Source: an uncultured Erysipelotrichaceae bacterium | GTDB taxonomy: Bacteria; Bacillota_I; Bacilli_A; Erysipelotrichales; Erysipelotrichaceae | NCBI GenBank assembly: GCA_902796525.1 | Contig: CADBPB010000061.1 | Span: forward strand, 1-8,343 | DNA: 8,343 nucleotides | Direction of reading: 5' to 3' | Part shown: piece by piece, positions 6,131 to 8,343 of the stretch | How positions within the stretch are numbered: position 1 is the first letter of the stretch | Layout: every line of letters begins with the position of its first letter | Notes under the pieces: model-generated | The model's input: only the letters and a program-made list of their open reading frames with translations | What the model was told of the DNA's origin: nothing | The model's database searches: none | Translations under genes and position numbers: made by a program

Positions 6131-7558
6131 ATGGCCAAAGATTATCTTTTACCTGATCTGAACGATGCACGCAAACGCAATCGCGAACTTTCCCAGAAAG
6201 TGCGTTTTTCTTACGATCCTTCCTATGAGGGAATGGGCGATGGTCTGTACTACTATATCATCACGCATGGCTGCCAGGCGAATCAGCGCGATTCCGAGAC
6301 GATGGCGGGGATCCTGGATGCGCTGGGATATGCTTCGACAGAAGATGAAACCAAAGCCGACGTGATCATCATCAACACCTGTGCGGTACGGCAGGGAGCG
6401 GAAGAGAAGGTCTTTGGCGAGATCGGCGCATTGAAACGCCTGAAAACGAACAAGCCCGAACTGATCATCGGCATCGGCGGCTGCATGTGCCAGGAAGAAG
6501 AAACGGTCAAGACGCTGCTTGACAAGTACCGTCAGGTCGACATCATTTTCGGTACGCACAATATCAGTTCCTTGCCCAAGATGCTGCATGATGTCTATGC
6601 CACCAGACAGCGCAGAGTCGAAGTCTTCTCCAAAATGGGAGATATCGTCGAAGATCTGCCCGTCACCCGTTTCATGAGCCACAAGGCATGGGTCAACATC
6701 ATGTACGGCTGCGACAAGTTCTGCACCTACTGCATCGTGCCTTATACCAGAGGCAAGGAACGGTCGCGATACAAAGAAGACATCCTGCTGGAAGTGGAAC
6801 AGCTGATCGGCCAGGGATACAAAGAGATCTGCCTGCTGGGGCAGAACGTCAATGCCTATGGCAAGGATCTGTCCGATGAATACGGTTTCGCGGATCTTCT
6901 GAATGACGTATCGGCGACCGGGATCGAACGGATCCGTTTCATGACTTCCCATCCCTGGGATTTCAACGACCGGATGATCCAGGCCATCAAGCAGAATGAC
7001 AACATCATGCCTTACATCCATCTTCCGATCCAGTCGGGATCCAGCAGGATCTTGAAGAAAATGAACCGCCGCTACAGCAAAGAGGAGTATTTCGCTTTGT
7101 TTGATAAACTGAAACAGGAACTGCCGGGTTATGCGTTTACGACCGATATTATCGTCGGTTTCCCGGATGAGACCGACCAGGATTTTCAGGATACGCTCGA
7201 CGCGGTAGATCACTGCCGGTATGACAATGCCTATACGTTTATCTATTCCCGAAGGAAAGGAACTCCGGCCGCGGAATTCCCGGATGCCACCCCGCAGGAA
7301 GTCAAGGAAGCCAGACTGCAGGAACTCAACAAGAAAGTCGCATACTATGCCAATTTGAACAACCAGCGATTTGCCGGTCAGGTCGTCGAAGTCCTGGTGG
7401 ATGGCCTGAGCAAGCGCAATTCCCATACCTATTCCGGCTATACGCCGGAGAATAAACTCGTCAATTTTACCGGAACCGACATCCGGACGGGCGAGATCGT
7501 TAAAGTAAAAATCACGGAAGTCCTGTCGTTTTCTTTGAACGGGATCGCCGTGGAATGA
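6131..7558 (+). CDS. miaB: tRNA-2-methylthio-N6-dimethylallyladenosine synthase MiaB
   Basis: A radical SAM methylthiotransferase that converts i6A37 to ms2i6A37 in tRNAs reading UNN codons. It has 475 residues. The N-terminal methylthiotransferase domain (about 40-165) has cluster cysteines C48 (HGCQANQ), C84 (NTCAVR) and C118 (GGCMC). The radical SAM motif is C194-x3-C198-x2-C201, followed by IVPYTRGKERSR, which favours MiaB over RimO or MtaB. A TRAM tRNA-binding domain covers about 412-475. The start at ATG 6131 is supported by PDLNDARKRNR at residues 8-18, which resembles the N-terminal extension of other Bacillota MiaBs. No usable Shine-Dalgarno exists: AAGGT directly abuts the ATG, and a TATAAT ends 6 nt upstream. 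A shorter start at Met35 (6233) would keep all domains but has an equally poor site and would lose the conserved extension. Confidence 0.96.
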   Translation: MAKDYLLPDLNDARKRNRELSQKVRFSYDPSYEGMGDGLYYYIITHGCQANQRDSETMAGILDALGYASTEDETKADVIIINTCAVRQGAEEKVFGEIGALKRLKTNKPELIIGIGGCMCQEEETVKTLLDKYRQVDIIFGTHNISSLPKMLHDVYATRQRRVEVFSKMGDIVEDLPVTRFMSHKAWVNIMYGCDKFCTYCIVPYTRGKERSRYKEDILLEVEQLIGQGYKEICLLGQNVNAYGKDLSDEYGFADLLNDVSATGIERIRFMTSHPWDFNDRMIQAIKQNDNIMPYIHLPIQSGSSRILKKMNRRYSKEEYFALFDKLKQELPGYAFTTDIIVGFPDETDQDFQDTLDAVDHCRYDNAYTFIYSRRKGTPAAEFPDATPQEVKEARLQELNKKVAYYANLNNQRFAGQVVEVLVDGLSKRNSHTYSGYTPENKLVNFTGTDIRTGEIVKVKITEVLSFSLNGIAVE

Positions 7559-7574
7559 TTCTGAGAGGTGTGAA

Positions 7575-7586
7575 ATGAAGAACTGA
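7575..7586 (+). other. Possible three-codon leader ORF (Met-Lys-Asn) ahead of the ABC-F gene
   Basis: ATG AAG AAC TGA at 7575-7586 is preceded by GAGGTG (7565-7570), a good match to the anti-Shine-Dalgarno. It lies 16 nt after the miaB stop, in the 98-nt gap. A palindrome TTTCCGGAAA (7587-7596) starts right at its stop, and GAAAC (7593-7597) could instead pair with GTTTC (7616-7620). Such a short ORF can easily arise by chance; it is listed because some ABC-F genes are controlled by leader-peptide attenuation. Confidence 0.2.
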
Positions 7587-7656
7587 TTTCCGGAAACTTA
7601 TGGATCGCTGAATAGGTTTCAAAAGACTCTGAAGCGAAGAAGGAGATCGGTTTACT

Positions 7657-8343
7657 ATGCTTAAAATCAATAATTTGACTATCACAACTCATAAGGGCAG
7701 AGTCCTGCTTAAGGATTTTTCCTTTGTTTTGAATGACGGAGACAAGATCGCCCTGATCGGCGAAGAAGGAAACGGAAAGTCCACGATCCTGAAAGTACTC
7801 GCAGGTCTGGATGTTTCGGATTATGTGTCCCATACGGGCATGATCGTCGCGGATGGACGGATCGCATATCTGCCTCAGACGATCGGCGAAGCGTACCTGG
7901 ATACGGATACGGTAAGTTATATTTCATCCGAGATGGATTACAATCGTCTCTATTCCTTGCTGAATCGCTTCCATGTCGATGATTCACTGTTTGACAGCAG
8001 GATACTGCGCACGCTTTCCGGCGGCGAAAAGGTCCGGATCTCGCTGCTGAAACTGCTTTACGAAGATCCCGATATCATCCTGATGGATGAACCGACCAAC
8101 GATCTCGATCTGCCGACGCTGATCTGGCTGGAAGATTTCATCAACGAACTCAAGCTGCCGCTGATTTTCGTATCGCATGATGAAGTGCTGCTGGAAGCCT
8201 GTGCCAATGGCATCCTGCATCTGGAACAGCTCAAACGGAAAACGGAAAGCGTGCTAACCTATTCTGGCAATGGCTATCGCGACTATGTGGAACATCGGCG
8301 GCTGATGATCGATCGGACCAATATGATCGCCCGCAAAGAAAAA
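7657..8343 (+). CDS. ABC-F family ATPase, 3'-truncated by the window edge
   Basis: ATG 7657 follows AAGGAG (7640-7645) at 11 nt, and the frame stays open to the window end (229 codons). The first ABC domain is complete: Walker A GEEGNGKS (35-42), Q-loop YLPQ (71-74), signature LSGGEK (120-125), Walker B with the ABC-F hallmark ILMDEPTNDLD (141-151) and H-loop VSHD (172-175). It is followed by YSGNGYRDYVEHRR (202-215), typical of the run into the inter-domain linker. The second ABC domain should lie beyond the window. Only about 77 residues separate Walker A from the signature, so the arm subdomain found in Uup/EttA-like proteins appears to be absent or very short. There is no membrane segment. 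ABC-F proteins bind the ribosome as translation factors or protect it from antibiotics; which role applies here cannot be told from half the protein. No clear promoter is seen in the gap after miaB, so co-transcription is possible. Confidence 0.9.
   Translation, partial: MLKINNLTITTHKGRVLLKDFSFVLNDGDKIALIGEEGNGKSTILKVLAGLDVSDYVSHTGMIVADGRIAYLPQTIGEAYLDTDTVSYISSEMDYNRLYSLLNRFHVDDSLFDSRILRTLSGGEKVRISLLKLLYEDPDIILMDEPTNDLDLPTLIWLEDFINELKLPLIFVSHDEVLLEACANGILHLEQLKRKTESVLTYSGNGYRDYVEHRRLMIDRTNMIARKEK

Noticed and set aside
6149..7426. A 425-codon open frame on the minus strand opposite miaB
   Set aside because: It lies fully antisense to a gene with intact MiaB motifs and shows no recognisable domain. 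Its openness follows from the codon use of the + strand gene.
1..8343. Search for mobile elements, CRISPR repeats, tRNA or rRNA genes, or a novel defence cassette
   Set aside because: The window is filled with housekeeping genes on one strand with short intergenic gaps. No terminal repeats, transposase motifs, spaced direct repeats or tRNA-like folds were seen.

Overview
The window looks like chromosomal housekeeping DNA from a low-to-mid GC member of the Bacillota (Firmicutes). The evidence is a long bifunctional-type Rel (RSH) protein, a T-box leader ahead of an aminoacyl-tRNA synthetase operon, strong AAGGAGG ribosome binding sites, a Bacillota-style N-terminal extension on MiaB and a clostridial 2[4Fe-4S] ferredoxin. 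Erysipelotrichia is my best guess at class level, but this is weak inference. No mobile element, CRISPR array, rRNA or tRNA gene is visible, and every real gene is on the + strand.

Layout. (1) 1-1304 is the 3' part of rel: the end of the (p)ppGpp synthetase domain, then TGS, the conserved-cysteine (zinc-finger-like) domain and ACT. (2) 1285-1313 is a promoter embedded in the end of rel. It drives a T-box leader (about 1319-1507) that ends in a terminator/antiterminator switch; the best specifier codon is GAC (Asp). (3) 1529-5787 is a tightly packed operon under that T-box: an M28-family zinc peptidase, hisS and aspS, with 1-nt spacing and then an 8-nt overlap. (4) 5797-6100 is a separate ferredoxin unit with its own promoter, a 57-residue ferredoxin gene and an intrinsic terminator. 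(5) 6119-7558 is miaB, with a perfect TATAAT so close to its ATG that the mRNA may be leaderless. (6) 7657-8343 is the 5' part of an ABC-F family ATPase gene that runs off the window.

The theme is translation and its stress response. Rel senses uncharged tRNA on the ribosome, and the T-box senses uncharged tRNA in the nascent leader and should switch on AspRS, HisRS and a peptidase that could free amino acids. MiaB modifies A37 of tRNAs, and ABC-F proteins act on the ribosome. The ferredoxin may supply electrons to Fe-S enzymes such as MiaB. The rel-hisS-aspS neighbourhood is classic for Bacillota. The M28 peptidase sits where a D-aminoacyl-tRNA deacylase gene (dtd) commonly lies.

I do not see an undescribed multi-gene system. 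The points most worth checking are the overlapping Asp/His codons in the T-box specifier loop, the peptidase under T-box control, the apparently leaderless miaB, and a dyad over the ferredoxin promoter.
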